This document shows, piece after piece, positions 1-7,886 of a stretch of 48,710 nt of DNA. A program made the translations under genes and the position numbers. Origin of the DNA: JBBRCE01 sp038205115 (lineage in GTDB: Bacteria > Planctomycetota > Planctomycetia > Pirellulales > JBBRCE01); assembly GCA_038205115.1 (NCBI GenBank), contig JBBRCE010000038.1, positions 1 to 48,710 of the forward strand. The letters run 5' to 3'. The notes under the pieces were generated by a model. It was not told the DNA's origin. It ran no database searches and was given only the letters and a program-made list of their open reading frames with translations. Positions within the stretch are counted from its first letter, which is position 1; each line of letters opens with the position of its first letter.

Positions 1-195
1 CTTCAGCCAATCCTGGTTGAGCTTGGCCCACAGGGCAATCCCCGTCGGACCATCAGCATTCGCGACAATCGCGAAGATGCAAATCAGCACCAAGTCCATC
101 AACGCGTGCCGTCGGTTGATGCAGGAACGTGGATCAGGCACATCCGCAAAACAACTCTTGATACAATCGAGATCGAAGGGACCGTCCATGCTCAT
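1..195 (-). CDS. ISAs1-family transposase, N-terminal part only
   Basis: Reading the minus strand from ATG at 195 (or ATG at 189, two codons later) gives an open frame to the window edge. Visible features are the N-terminal FADVPDPR segment, then NRRHALMDLVLICIFAIVAN and a stretch ending in WLK. The order 'DPR - RRH-L-D-L - A-x-A-x-G/D - I - W' is the N-terminal DDE_Tnp_1-associated domain of ISAs1 / H-repeat-associated transposases. The DDE catalytic domain is off the window. The gene is too short for many ORF finders because it is cut. The second copy at 48691 has Val where this copy has Gly just after the second Met-Asp. Confidence 0.85.
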   Translation of the reverse strand, partial: MSMDGPFDLDCIKSCFADVPDPRSCINRRHALMDLVLICIFAIVANADGPTGIALWAKLNQDWLK

Positions 196-316
196 GGGAT
201 GCCTGTTAGGTAGATGTGATACCAACGACGAACTCACGTCGTTTTGCAGCCCTCCTTCCTAACACAGACCGCCTTGCCGCGCCAGCCCATTTTACCCAGA
301 GTGCGCGCTGGCCCTG
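1..316 (-). mobile_element. ISAs1-family insertion sequence, left copy, partial (transposase end cut off by window start)
   Basis: The minus strand from 316 downward begins CAGGGCCAGCGCGCACTCTG, a CAGGG-type tip as in ISAs1-family elements, followed by about 120 bases of leader and then a transposase start at 195. Bases 176-316 match the reverse complement of 48570-48710 with a single difference (position 182 versus 48704), and the match stops exactly at the CAGGG tip on both sides. This fixes the element boundary at 316. The rest of the element lies outside the window, so its length and target duplication cannot be read. Confidence 0.88.
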
Positions 317-542
317 GCCCAAGCACGGCAGTTGGCTGAACATCGCCGAATGTGAACTCAGTTGCATGACCAGCCAATGTTTAGCCGGCCGACGCATCGG
401 CGACCTGGAACTCTTGCAATCAGAAATCGCAGCTTGGTCAACCAAGACCAACGACAAACAACGCGGCGTCGACTGGCAATTCAAAATCGAAAACGCACGC
501 CTGAAACTCAAGCGACTCTACCCGAAAATTAAGACTGGATGA
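317..542 (+). pseudogene. IS630-family transposase remnant, C-terminal end, cut by the ISAs1 element
   Basis: The frame reads PKHGSWLNIAECELSCMTSQ, then QCLAGRRIGDLELLQSEIAAW, then VDWQFKIENARLKLKRLYP, ending at TGA 540-542. This is the C-terminal end of IS630-type DDE transposases; the Glu of SWLNIAE is the third catalytic acid. Homology begins exactly where the ISAs1 tip ends (316/317). The open frame that continues leftward into 216-316 is ISAs1 leader read in frame, not transposase. The N-terminal DD part is missing from the window. The remnant ends five bases before the stop of the convergent gene at 547. Confidence 0.85.
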
Positions 543-546
543 CGCA

Positions 547-1452
547 CTAGACGTCATCATCGTCGTCAGCCATCAATTGACGTACCCGGAGAACAACCGC
601 CGGCTGGTCTAACGGATGCTCGTCAATTTCCCATAGCGCGGCCATCCGAAAAGTCGACGACTCGTGCGATAACCATTTCAGCAACTGTTGAACCGACAGA
701 GTTTTGCCGGCGATCAACGGATTGTGGGTTTTGAACACTGTATCGTCGGTCCTCTGCAGATAGCGGAGCGAAGTCTTAAACGCTGTCGCCGCATCGAGTC
801 GCAAATATTTGGTGCATGGCGGCGAGTGCTCGTTTTGCAGATAAGCCACAAGCGCCAGCGCATAGCCTAACATTCGTGAAGGCAACAGTCCGTCGCGGTT
901 GCTGAGCCACGTGGGATTGGAACCCGCGTAATACTGCGGCATATCGTAGTAGAGCGGAGCGGTGGCGTTGGCGACGAACACCCCCAGCCCGAGATACACG
1001 GGCAACAAATCCACGACCAGCGCAATATCGTTGGCAATACCGTCCAGGCACAGACTGCCGCCGAGCATGTCGTGAGCCAGATGTCGCGCAATCGTGGCGA
1101 TCATTCGCTCGCGATCCGCTAAATGATCACGCGCAATTCGCAGAATTTTTTGGCCGTCACGGTCAAGCACTTCGACCTGCGGTAGCGACTCCGGATCGTC
1201 GAAAACCTCGAATTGAAACGCGGCGGCATCGACCCGCATGAAACGACAGATCCGCAGAAAGACCTGCCGCGCGTCCTCATCGCTCTGATCGTAAGGATCA
1301 GGAAAGAACTCGTCGTTCGGTGGAATTGTCGAGGCGCCCAGCATTCGCGGCAGTCCGAATGTCGCGGCAAAGTGACACATCCGCCGCTCGACCCAGACCT
1401 TTTCCAACGTGCTGAGCGGTACCGTCGAATTGAACAGCCAGCCAAGCATCAT
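547..1452 (-). CDS. Conserved protein resembling an inactive zinc-peptidase-like family
   Basis: 301 residues, probably cytoplasmic, with no signal peptide or clear membrane helix. Residues 119-130 read ATIARHLAHDML, which aligns with the HELAH core of a group of uncharacterised planctomycete proteins but has RHLAH instead of HExxH, so the catalytic Glu would be absent. It is followed by DIALVVDLLPVYLGLGVFVA (from about 142), which resembles the 'PLTDLLTVFLGLGIF' stretch of that group from memory. The C-terminus ends in an acidic DDDDDV tail. ATG at 1452 is followed directly by a second ATG. The metal-peptidase link is inference; the gene itself is solid by length and codon use. Confidence 0.7.
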   Translation of the reverse strand: MMLGWLFNSTVPLSTLEKVWVERRMCHFAATFGLPRMLGASTIPPNDEFFPDPYDQSDEDARQVFLRICRFMRVDAAAFQFEVFDDPESLPQVEVLDRDGQKILRIARDHLADRERMIATIARHLAHDMLGGSLCLDGIANDIALVVDLLPVYLGLGVFVANATAPLYYDMPQYYAGSNPTWLSNRDGLLPSRMLGYALALVAYLQNEHSPPCTKYLRLDAATAFKTSLRYLQRTDDTVFKTHNPLIAGKTLSVQQLLKWLSHESSTFRMAALWEIDEHPLDQPAVVLRVRQLMADDDDDV

Positions 1453-1601
1453 TCATTTGCCGTGGGGGATATATCCGCGAAAAATCGGATCGCGATCGGT
1501 CAGCGGATTGTACGCGGCAGCGGGCGAAACATTCAATTCGCCGCACGCGAAGATCAACAAAGCATTTGATGCATCGGCGCGCGACATTTCAGCAACTTGC
1601 C

Positions 1602-1895
1602 TTAATATTGCTGGCCGTATTGAATCCACGATTCGTAGACATTGTACTGGTCGCTACCGTAGCCGGGCACGTTGATCGTGCTGTTGATGTAGCGCGTGCC
1701 GGTGCGAATGTATTGGCCTTGCGGGCGCGAGTAGTACGGTCCGCCGACCGTGGTTTGCCGGCCAATGCGGACATCGGTCACCGGATCGTGAGTGTAGTAC
1801 GAACGTTGGAAAATCCAGCTATCGGCCCGAGCGGGCGAAGCGGAAAACCAGCTTGCGCCGCAGACCGCGGCGACGAGAACGAAATGCTTGATCAC
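1602..1895 (-). CDS. Small secreted protein, unknown function
   Basis: 97 residues. Residues 1-24 are a standard Sec signal peptide (basic MIKH, hydrophobic core, cleavage near SPARA-DS). The mature part is about 73 residues, aromatic and Tyr-rich, with RSYYTHDPVTDVRIG and repeated Gly-Tyr and Tyr-Ile segments. RSYYxHDPxT is a phrase I associate with small planctomycete exported proteins, but no function is known to me. It stands alone, with a 149-base gap to the gene at 1452 and 128 bases to the lipoprotein at 2024. Confidence 0.65.
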   Translation of the reverse strand: MIKHFVLVAAVCGASWFSASPARADSWIFQRSYYTHDPVTDVRIGRQTTVGGPYYSRPQGQYIRTGTRYINSTINVPGYGSDQYNVYESWIQYGQQY

Positions 1896-2023
1896 GGGAG
1901 TACATCATGTTGCAAATACCGCGGTTGCCGCTCGCTGCCGCAGCCAGGGGAAGGCCGCGCGGCGAGGAAAGTTAAGCGTCGGCGACCGCAATAGCGGTCG
2001 GCCAACGTCGTGTGGCCTGCTTC

Positions 2024-2527
2024 CTACGATCCTTCCACAACCATGAGTTTTTCTGTCTTTGCGTCGTATCGATAGCGCTGCCCTGCCGGCAACGTGGGCA
2101 GTTTGATCGCGCCGTCGGCGATGATCACCTTCATGAATTCCTCATGCGACTTGGGGCCTTTGCCGTCGTGCTCGGCCTTGTAAAGATCCAAGGTGTGTTG
2201 CATCAGGTTCAAGTTGATCTGCTGTTCGGCCACGAAGCGAGCGCGCACCGGCGCGGTGATCGGGCCGATGATGGGCGATTCGCCATAGCCTTTACCTTGG
2301 ATGCCTGCGCCCGGTTTGGCTTCTTTGCCGGCCGGCGTTTCCGAAGCCGCGGCTTTTTCACCTTCGACAAATGGCTTGGGCGCCGGCGGTGGCGAAGCGA
2401 CCGGGCGGCCCTCGTTGCTGCCAGATTTTCCGCCGGCGGAATTGGTTGACGACGCATCGCTGCAGCCCAGGCATAAGCCGGTGAGCAGCGTGCAGGCCGT
2501 GAACCAATTTTTGACGTTCGCTTCCAT
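2024..2527 (-). CDS. Predicted lipoprotein, unknown function
   Basis: The frame is open from 2617, but ATG at 2527 is preferred because it gives a type II signal peptide: basic MEANVKNW, hydrophobic core, then LTGLCLGC with Cys 21-22 as the lipidation site. The mature region is Ser/Pro/Gly-rich (about residues 25-85). It is followed by a compact segment from about residue 90: RFVAEQQINLNLMQHTLDLY, KSHEEFMKVII and LPAGQRYRYDAKTEKLMVVE. The last part resembles the C-terminal portion of small planctomycete lipoproteins that look like type II secretion pseudopilin tails; this is a loose impression. It lies 65 bases downstream of surE on the same strand and may share its transcript. Confidence 0.65.
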   Translation of the reverse strand: MEANVKNWFTACTLLTGLCLGCSDASSTNSAGGKSGSNEGRPVASPPPAPKPFVEGEKAAASETPAGKEAKPGAGIQGKGYGESPIIGPITAPVRARFVAEQQINLNLMQHTLDLYKAEHDGKGPKSHEEFMKVIIADGAIKLPTLPAGQRYRYDAKTEKLMVVEGS

Positions 2528-2592
2528 GTTGATGATTTTCCTGTCGGACTGCGTCGCACGCGCGTGTGACGATTGGCAGCGGTCGGGGATTG

Positions 2593-3357
2593 TTATCCTA
2601 AGCCGGTGAATTTCCAACGTTGCATTTCGGCCAGCGTGCGTCGCTCGGTGAGGTCGAAGTGCAGCGGCGTCAGCGTGACAAAGCCTTTGGCGAGCGCGGT
2701 GACGTCGGTTTCATGTTCGGTCGGCGGCGGAGGCGGTTCGCTAGTCGCCCAAAAGTAGTTGCGACCGCGCGGGTCGACTCGTCGTTCGTACTGTTCTCCC
2801 CAGCGATCCAAACCCATGGGCACCAATCGCAATTGCGGCTCGCCGGTCAGTGCTTGTAGCGGAACGTTGAGATTGTAAAGTTGCGGTTGTTGGTTTTTTT
2901 GACGTAAGACTTGCTGGATCACATCCACGGCAATCTCGGCGGCCCGTTGGCGATCGGCATGTTCGTCGTCTTCCAGCGAACAAGCGATGCTGGTGATGCC
3001 GAAAAAAGCTCCTTCGATTGCCGCGGCCACCGTGCCGGAATACAGCACGTTAATGCCGGCGTTCAATCCACCATTCAAACCGCTAACGACCAGATCCGGC
3101 CGCTGCGTACAATATTCGAAAATTCCCAGCTTCACGCAATCGGCCGGACTGCCTTCCACGGCCCAACCGCGTCGCCGCCTGCCATCGAGCACTTCTTTGG
3201 CCACCAGCGGCTTAAGAAACGTGATCGAGTGTCCGACGCCGCTTTGCTCCGTGGCCGGCGCCACAACGGTCACCTCGCCAATTCGGCTTAATGCCCGCTC
3301 GAGCGCGGATAAACCGGGGGCGTAGATGCCGTCATCGTTGGTTAGTAGAATCCTCAC
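2593..3357 (-). CDS. surE: 5'/3'-nucleotidase SurE
   Basis: 254 residues, the usual SurE length. SurE is a metal-dependent survival-protein nucleotidase that dephosphorylates 5'- and 3'-nucleoside monophosphates in the cytoplasm. Diagnostic motifs are the N-terminal MRILLTNDDGIYAPG with metal ligands Asp8 and Asp9, EQSGVGHSIT with Ser39, and SGLNGGLNAGINVLYSGTVA with Asn95. The family-typical VPMGLDRWGEQY and the C-terminal threonine/leucine-rich 'VTLTPLHFDLT' segment are also present, so the protein is complete. ATG at 3357 opens directly into the first motif. The downstream lipoprotein gene may be co-transcribed. Confidence 0.95.
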   Translation of the reverse strand: MRILLTNDDGIYAPGLSALERALSRIGEVTVVAPATEQSGVGHSITFLKPLVAKEVLDGRRRRGWAVEGSPADCVKLGIFEYCTQRPDLVVSGLNGGLNAGINVLYSGTVAAAIEGAFFGITSIACSLEDDEHADRQRAAEIAVDVIQQVLRQKNQQPQLYNLNVPLQALTGEPQLRLVPMGLDRWGEQYERRVDPRGRNYFWATSEPPPPPTEHETDVTALAKGFVTLTPLHFDLTERRTLAEMQRWKFTGLG

Positions 3358-3485
3358 GCGAAATGCCGCTCCGTCAGGGTCATGGCCATCCTTGCAGGTC
3401 AGAGTTCACTATAATCGCGGTCAGAAGGCGTTTCAACCTGCAGGTTAAATCGCGCGAAAATCAGCGGCATTTCCTGGTTTCGCTC

Positions 3486-3671
3486 ATGATCGTGAGGTCA
3501 AAGCGCATGCGGACGATTGTCTTGGTTATGCTTGTTGTGCTGGCTGAGGCCGCACGATGCAAAGCGCAACAGTCGGTGGGCGCGGACAAGCGCGCTGCGG
3601 AGTGGAAAGCGCTGGATCACCAGATTGGCGACCTCAAAGGCAATGCCGTACGGCAAAGCCAAAAAAAGTAG
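3486..3671 (+). CDS. Possible small exported protein (61 residues)
   Basis: ATG at 3486 (alternative 3507) opens a frame with a plausible signal peptide: MIVRSKRM, then TIVLVMLVVLAEA, then polar KAQQSVGADKR. The 30-odd remaining residues are charged and end in QSQKK. The AAA AAA AAG TAG end of the frame coincides with the T-run and stem of the terminator for the opposite-strand operon. The frame may therefore be fortuitous beyond the signal-like segment. There is no clear ribosome binding site and no recognised family. Confidence 0.3.
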   Translation: MIVRSKRMRTIVLVMLVVLAEAARCKAQQSVGADKRAAEWKALDHQIGDLKGNAVRQSQKK

Positions 3672-3715
3672 CGCGCGGCGCAGCGATTCGTTCGCCGCGG
3701 CGCAGATAGCGCTAC
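3661..3715 (-). terminator. Rho-independent terminator of the polysaccharide operon
   Basis: On the minus strand GTAGCGC (3715-3709) pairs with GCGCTAC (3674-3668). A second inner stem GCGGCG/CGCCGC (98-93 and 80-75 of 3600) lies inside, and seven T follow (3667-3661). The outer stem includes the TAG stop of the glycosyltransferase gene. No other strong terminator was seen between 3715 and 14853, supporting one long transcript. Confidence 0.8.
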
Positions 3716-4734
3716 TCGAACGCCTGAAACAGCGCGATGTAGAGTTTGTGCAGCAGCCAGCGGATGCGCCCGTAGCGCATGGCCTTACGAAGAATGCGCA
3801 CGGCTAGGCCGGGTTGCGGTGCGCCGGTTGCGACGTTGGCCGGTTGCACCAGTTCGTCAGACAGCAAGCCTTGTTGCGCCAGCAGTTGAATTTCTTCGGC
3901 ATCCAACTGGTTGCCTAAGTGGCGGACATAGGCTTGTGCTGGCGCGAATTTCAGAAAGCCGGCCGAGTTGATTTTGAAGTCCCAGTCTTTCTTCTCGCTG
4001 CCCAGCGCCGTTTCGACGCCGATCGGCAGCATTTGCAGGGCCACGCTACGCGGCGTCATGAACTGCCACGGCCCTGCGCTGATGTAGCTCGTCAGTCCGT
4101 CCTTGCTCACTTGAAAGTCTTCGAACGGATGCTGGTACGATTCGGCCGTTAACGCGTGATTGCAACTCCGCGCGTGCTCTTCAAGAATGGCTGGCGCAAT
4201 CAAATCGCCTGTGCGCAATTGCACGCCGGGCGTGTTCGCGGCGTAATTGAGCGTGGTGCTGAAGTAATCGTTCACCTGCTCGACATGCGCGCGCGAAGGC
4301 CGCGCCGTGACCAAGCCCACGTTTTGATGCGTCTGAAATATCTGCAAACAGGCTTCCGCCCAACCGGGATAGAACAAGCAGTCGCTATCTGTAAAGGCCA
4401 GATACTTGCCGGGACAGGCCGGAAAGAGCACGTTCCAGCCCGCCGGTTTGCCCAAGTTTTGGTGCGAAAGTAGCAGCACGCGGATGTTACCGCGCTGATT
4501 TTCGCGAATCAAAAACTCGCGAACCTCCGCGCAACTGCCATTGTCGAGCACAATCAAATCGAACGGCACGCTGGTGTTTTTGAGAATACTGTTCAGGCAG
4601 ACTTTGAGCGTGTCGAAACTGTGCTCCCAGTAATCCTTGAGCGACGGAATGTAAACCATCGTGCAGACCGAAAGCTCGGCCGGCACGAAGGCGCGCGAAA
4701 CCGACTTCATGGGATTCTGGCCAACGCGGGGCAT
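3712..4734 (-). CDS. Family 2 glycosyltransferase
   Basis: 340 residues with a GT-A fold. Residues about 20-130 form the nucleotide-sugar binding part: SVCTMVYIP, FDLIVLDNGS, the N-L-G-K-P-A-G-W pattern for acceptor positioning, then FTDSDCLFYPGW, whose DSD is the DxD metal/UDP site. The C-terminal half contains a KKDWDFK segment, like the ED-x-D-W region of GT2 enzymes. It is the last gene of the operon, 36 bases after the ABC ATPase gene, and the only glycosyltransferase in it. The sugar donor cannot be told. ATG at 4734 is used; Met9 is an alternative. It probably acts at the cytoplasmic face of the inner membrane during glycan assembly. Confidence 0.85.
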   Translation of the reverse strand: MPRVGQNPMKSVSRAFVPAELSVCTMVYIPSLKDYWEHSFDTLKVCLNSILKNTSVPFDLIVLDNGSCAEVREFLIRENQRGNIRVLLLSHQNLGKPAGWNVLFPACPGKYLAFTDSDCLFYPGWAEACLQIFQTHQNVGLVTARPSRAHVEQVNDYFSTTLNYAANTPGVQLRTGDLIAPAILEEHARSCNHALTAESYQHPFEDFQVSKDGLTSYISAGPWQFMTPRSVALQMLPIGVETALGSEKKDWDFKINSAGFLKFAPAQAYVRHLGNQLDAEEIQLLAQQGLLSDELVQPANVATGAPQPGLAVRILRKAMRYGRIRWLLHKLYIALFQAFE

Positions 4735-4770
4735 AACGGCTCGCGAAAATGAGAGAGGCGCTTCGAACGG

Positions 4771-6063
4771 TTAGTTCGCCGTGGGCGGCACGTCATCGGC
4801 AACATGCCAGGCGTGCTTGACGAAGATCGGTCCGTGTTTGTGAATGGCCGGCGTCTTGCCAGAACCAAACACATCGGCCGACGCCACAGCCAGCGGCATG
4901 GCATCCAAGACGTAATCCGCGTGTTCGCCATTGACGGACAGCCACAGATCGCAAGTGTACTCGTCGCCATTCAGCGGCAAGCAGGGCACATCGCAACGCA
5001 ACACGTTTTTTTCCGGCAGCGAGCCTAGCTCGTGGCCGCTGAGAAAGTTCGCCAGCGAAAACAAGATTTTTCCGTGCGAGTCGCGGATGGCAATGGTCGT
5101 CAAAATTTTGCTGGCGCGGGCTTCTTCGCCGCGCGAGGCAAACTCCAGAAAAAAACTGACCGGCTCGCCGGATACAGCCGCATTGATCGGCTGACCGTGC
5201 TGGTCGCCAATCCAGGCGCGGGTGTAACGCCAATGACCGCTGCCTTGGCGATCCTCGCGCTGACTGAGCGTCACCGCCAGACTTTCTCGCGAGGTTTGCA
5301 AATACGAAGAGACCACATCTCTGGTTTCGCCCGATAGATGCATTTGGCCGCCGCGAATCCAAACCACGCGGCTGCAGAGGTTGGTGACCGCCGGCATGTT
5401 GTGACTCACGAATAACACCGTGCGACCTTGCTTGGCCACGCTCCGCATTTTGCCGAGGCACTTGTTTTGAAATTCGACATCGCCCACCGCCAGCACTTCG
5501 TCGATTAGCAGAATTTCCGGATCCAAATTAGCGGCGACCGCAAATCCGAGCCGCGTGTACATGCCGCTGGAATAACGTTTGGCAGGCGTGTCGAGAAATT
5601 TCTCGACGCCGGAGAAATCGACAATTTCATCGAACTTCCGTCGGACTTCGCCGCGGGTCATTCCAAGGATGGCACCGCTGAGATAAATGTTTTCGCGACC
5701 GCTGAGCTCGGGATGAAAGCCGGTGCCGACTTCCAGCAGACTGCCGACGCGTCCGCGCAAACGGATTTCGCCGGATGTTGGCTTGGTGATCCGGCTGATG
5801 ATTTTTAGCAGTGTTGATTTGCCGGCGCCATTGCCGCCGATGACGCCCACCACTTCGCCGGGTTGCACGTCGAACGAAACATCGCGCAGCGCCCAAAAGG
5901 CTTCGCCACCGCCGCCGCGTAAGCGACTAGACGCCCAGCGGAATGGGGCCGACGCCAGTTTGCGGAAATCTTCGCGCAGCGTGCGATAGCTGCCACGCCG
6001 CTGCGCGCGACCAATTTGGTAACGCTTGGAGATGGCGGTGACGCTGATGGCCGGTTGAGACAT
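4771..6063 (-). CDS. Polysaccharide ABC exporter, ATP-binding subunit with Wzt-type C-terminal domain
   Basis: 430 residues from ATG at 6063; an upstream in-frame ATG at 6174 would run into the permease gene and adds nothing conserved. Walker A is GGNGAGKST (about 76-84), signature RYSSGMYTRLGFA (about 163-175), Walker B ILLIDEVLAVGD (184-195) and the H-loop VSHN. This is the KpsT/Wzt/TagH class, in which the signature begins with YSSG. Residues about 260-430 form a beta-rich extension matching the Wzt C-terminal carbohydrate-binding domain, which in the O-antigen exporters recognises the capped chain end. It pairs with the permease gene 22 bases upstream. A chain-end-recognising exporter is inferred. 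Confidence 0.9.
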   Translation of the reverse strand: MSQPAISVTAISKRYQIGRAQRRGSYRTLREDFRKLASAPFRWASSRLRGGGGEAFWALRDVSFDVQPGEVVGVIGGNGAGKSTLLKIISRITKPTSGEIRLRGRVGSLLEVGTGFHPELSGRENIYLSGAILGMTRGEVRRKFDEIVDFSGVEKFLDTPAKRYSSGMYTRLGFAVAANLDPEILLIDEVLAVGDVEFQNKCLGKMRSVAKQGRTVLFVSHNMPAVTNLCSRVVWIRGGQMHLSGETRDVVSSYLQTSRESLAVTLSQREDRQGSGHWRYTRAWIGDQHGQPINAAVSGEPVSFFLEFASRGEEARASKILTTIAIRDSHGKILFSLANFLSGHELGSLPEKNVLRCDVPCLPLNGDEYTCDLWLSVNGEHADYVLDAMPLAVASADVFGSGKTPAIHKHGPIFVKHAWHVADDVPPTAN

Positions 6064-6085
6064 AACGGTTGACAATCTAGACAAT

Positions 6086-7078
6086 CTAAATGACGTCGGC
6101 GAACGAATCTTCCAGCCGCTGAAAAACCATGCAAGAGACGAGCAACCCCAATAGGCTGACCACGGTTGGCGCAATCAATTCCGTCCAGGGCAGCGGCCCG
6201 CCAAGCACCGTCGCGCGAAAAAAGCGGATCAGGCCCAGCGGCGGATTGGCCACGCGCAAAAACGCCATCGCGCCGGATTGCCCGGCCGCGTTCGGCTTTT
6301 CCGCGCTAAGCTTTTCGTCCGCCGGCGTATCGCTTGTGGCGGCTGACGAGACGGCTGATTCGCTGGTCGTGCGTTCGGCGGCCACTGCCGGCGGCAAGTA
6401 AATCGTCGGCGTGGCGAGCATCCAAATTTGCACCAGAAACGGCAACGCATGCCGAAAGTCGCGATAGATCACATTGAATGCAGAGAGGATGGTGCCAGCC
6501 GCCAGCGACGCGGCCACCAGTAGAATAATCGGCAGCGGCGCAAGCAGCAGCGACCAAGTCGGCATCACTTTGTACCACAGCATCAACGCCAGCAGCACAC
6601 CCAGCGCCACCAGAAAATCGATGATCGCATATCCCACGGCGGCAATCGGAATGATCAGCCGCGGAAAGAACACCTTGGTGATGAGTCGCTCCGAGCCGAT
6701 GATGCTATTGGCCGAACTGTTCAACGCGGAAGCGAACAGTGTCCACGGCAGCAAGCCGGTGTAGACAAAAATCGGATAGGGAATATCGCCGGACGACCGA
6801 TTCGAAATTCGCCCTAGCACGGCCGTGAAGACCAGCATCATGGCCACCGGCTGAATGATCGCCCAGGCCGCACCGAGCACCGACTGCTTGTAGCGGACTT
6901 TGACGTCGCGCCAACCCAGATACACGAATAAATCGCGAAATCGCCACAACTCGGCCAGGTTGGGCAAATGCCAACCGCGATCGCCGGTAATCACAATTTC
7001 TGCCGGCGGCACATGCCCCGGCGTGGCGCTGCCGCTCACGTCGGGTTGGTTGTCGGCCACTGGCATTGTGTTGGGCAT
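6086..7078 (-). CDS. Polysaccharide ABC exporter, ABC-2 type permease (Wzm/KpsM/TagG class)
   Basis: 330 residues. The N-terminal amphipathic LWRFRDLFVYLGWRDVKVRY leads into QSVLGAAWAIIQPVAMMLVF, the typical opening of Wzm/KpsM permeases, followed by about six membrane segments. Between residues about 230 and 275 there is an Ala/Ser/Glu-rich polar insert (ERTTSESAVSSAATSDTPAD and beyond) after IYLPPAV, where relatives carry a short periplasmic loop. Family members are usually about 260-290 residues long, so the insert and a Pro-rich N-terminal 30 residues account for the extra length. With the ATPase it should export a lipid-linked glycan across the inner membrane. The start is ATG 7078; Met5 is possible. 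Confidence 0.9.
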   Translation of the reverse strand: MPNTMPVADNQPDVSGSATPGHVPPAEIVITGDRGWHLPNLAELWRFRDLFVYLGWRDVKVRYKQSVLGAAWAIIQPVAMMLVFTAVLGRISNRSSGDIPYPIFVYTGLLPWTLFASALNSSANSIIGSERLITKVFFPRLIIPIAAVGYAIIDFLVALGVLLALMLWYKVMPTWSLLLAPLPIILLVAASLAAGTILSAFNVIYRDFRHALPFLVQIWMLATPTIYLPPAVAAERTTSESAVSSAATSDTPADEKLSAEKPNAAGQSGAMAFLRVANPPLGLIRFFRATVLGGPLPWTELIAPTVVSLLGLLVSCMVFQRLEDSFADVI

Positions 7079-7133
7079 ACGTGAGCGCGAGACCGCGTGT
7101 CATGGGAGTGACGAACGAGCAACGGGCCGGCAT

Positions 7134-7835
7134 TTACCCGGGCCGACCAGCTCGCAATAAACTTTCCGCGCGAAGCAAATCGGCCGGCTCGTCGATGTTG
7201 ACGGACCATTGCGAATCGATCACGTGGCCGTGAATCTTTTGGCCGAACAGTGTACTTCTTAACATTATAGTATCTCGCCGCGCGATGTAAATTGAACCGT
7301 CGCGGTGATAGGCAGGCGGCAACTCCTGCCGGCGCGGAATCGGCGCTTCTTCTCCCGTGCTCAAGCGCAACTGTCCTGCGGAATCGGCAAAATAGACCCA
7401 ATGCGGATTGTATTTGGGCGGAACCGGCAAAACCGTAATCACCGAATCGACCTGCAACTCCGTCATCTTCGCCACACAGCAATCGATGTCGGCCGCGGTT
7501 CGCAGCGGCGAGGTCGGCTGCAACAAACAGATCGCATCGTAGCGGTCGCCCGCCGCTTCGAGCTTTTGCACCACATCTTGCAGCACCGGCAGCGTGGGCG
7601 TCTGATCCCGCGCGAGTTCCTGCGGTCGCATGAACGGCACGTCCAAGCCGAGTTGTCGTCCCAACGCGGCAATCTCGTCATCGTCGGTGGAGAGCACCAC
7701 GCGCGCCAGCGACTGCGCGGCCAGCGCGGCTTCGGCCGTGTAAGACAACAGCGGCTTACCGGCCAGCAGCGCCAGGTTTTTGCGCGGAATGCCTTTGGAG
7801 CCGCCGCGCGCCGTAATGATGGCCAGCACGTTCAT
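7134..7835 (-). CDS. neuA: CMP-nonulosonic acid (N-acylneuraminate-type) cytidylyltransferase
   Basis: 233 residues from ATG at 7835; the frame is open 17 codons further up, but those codons have no family match. The start reads MNVLAIITARGGSKGIPRKN, the NeuA signature that binds CTP. QPTSPLRTAADID and the Asp of VNIDEPADL provide the metal-binding acids. The enzyme joins CTP and a nine-carbon keto acid to give the CMP-sugar. NeuA, LegF and PseF are hard to separate by eye, so the sugar could be neuraminic or legionaminic type. It lies downstream of neuC and upstream of the exporter genes in the same operon. Confidence 0.88.
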   Translation of the reverse strand: MNVLAIITARGGSKGIPRKNLALLAGKPLLSYTAEAALAAQSLARVVLSTDDDEIAALGRQLGLDVPFMRPQELARDQTPTLPVLQDVVQKLEAAGDRYDAICLLQPTSPLRTAADIDCCVAKMTELQVDSVITVLPVPPKYNPHWVYFADSAGQLRLSTGEEAPIPRRQELPPAYHRDGSIYIARRDTIMLRSTLFGQKIHGHVIDSQWSVNIDEPADLLRAESLLRAGRPG

Positions 7836-7886
7836 AAAGGAAATTCTGGACCGAGCGTAAAAATCAAACTTCGCAAAAAGCACCAA

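Noticed and set aside
2528..2617. Longer start for the lipoprotein gene at 2617
   Set aside because: It would overlap surE's end, remove the lipobox from the N-terminus and add 30 residues of no similarity.
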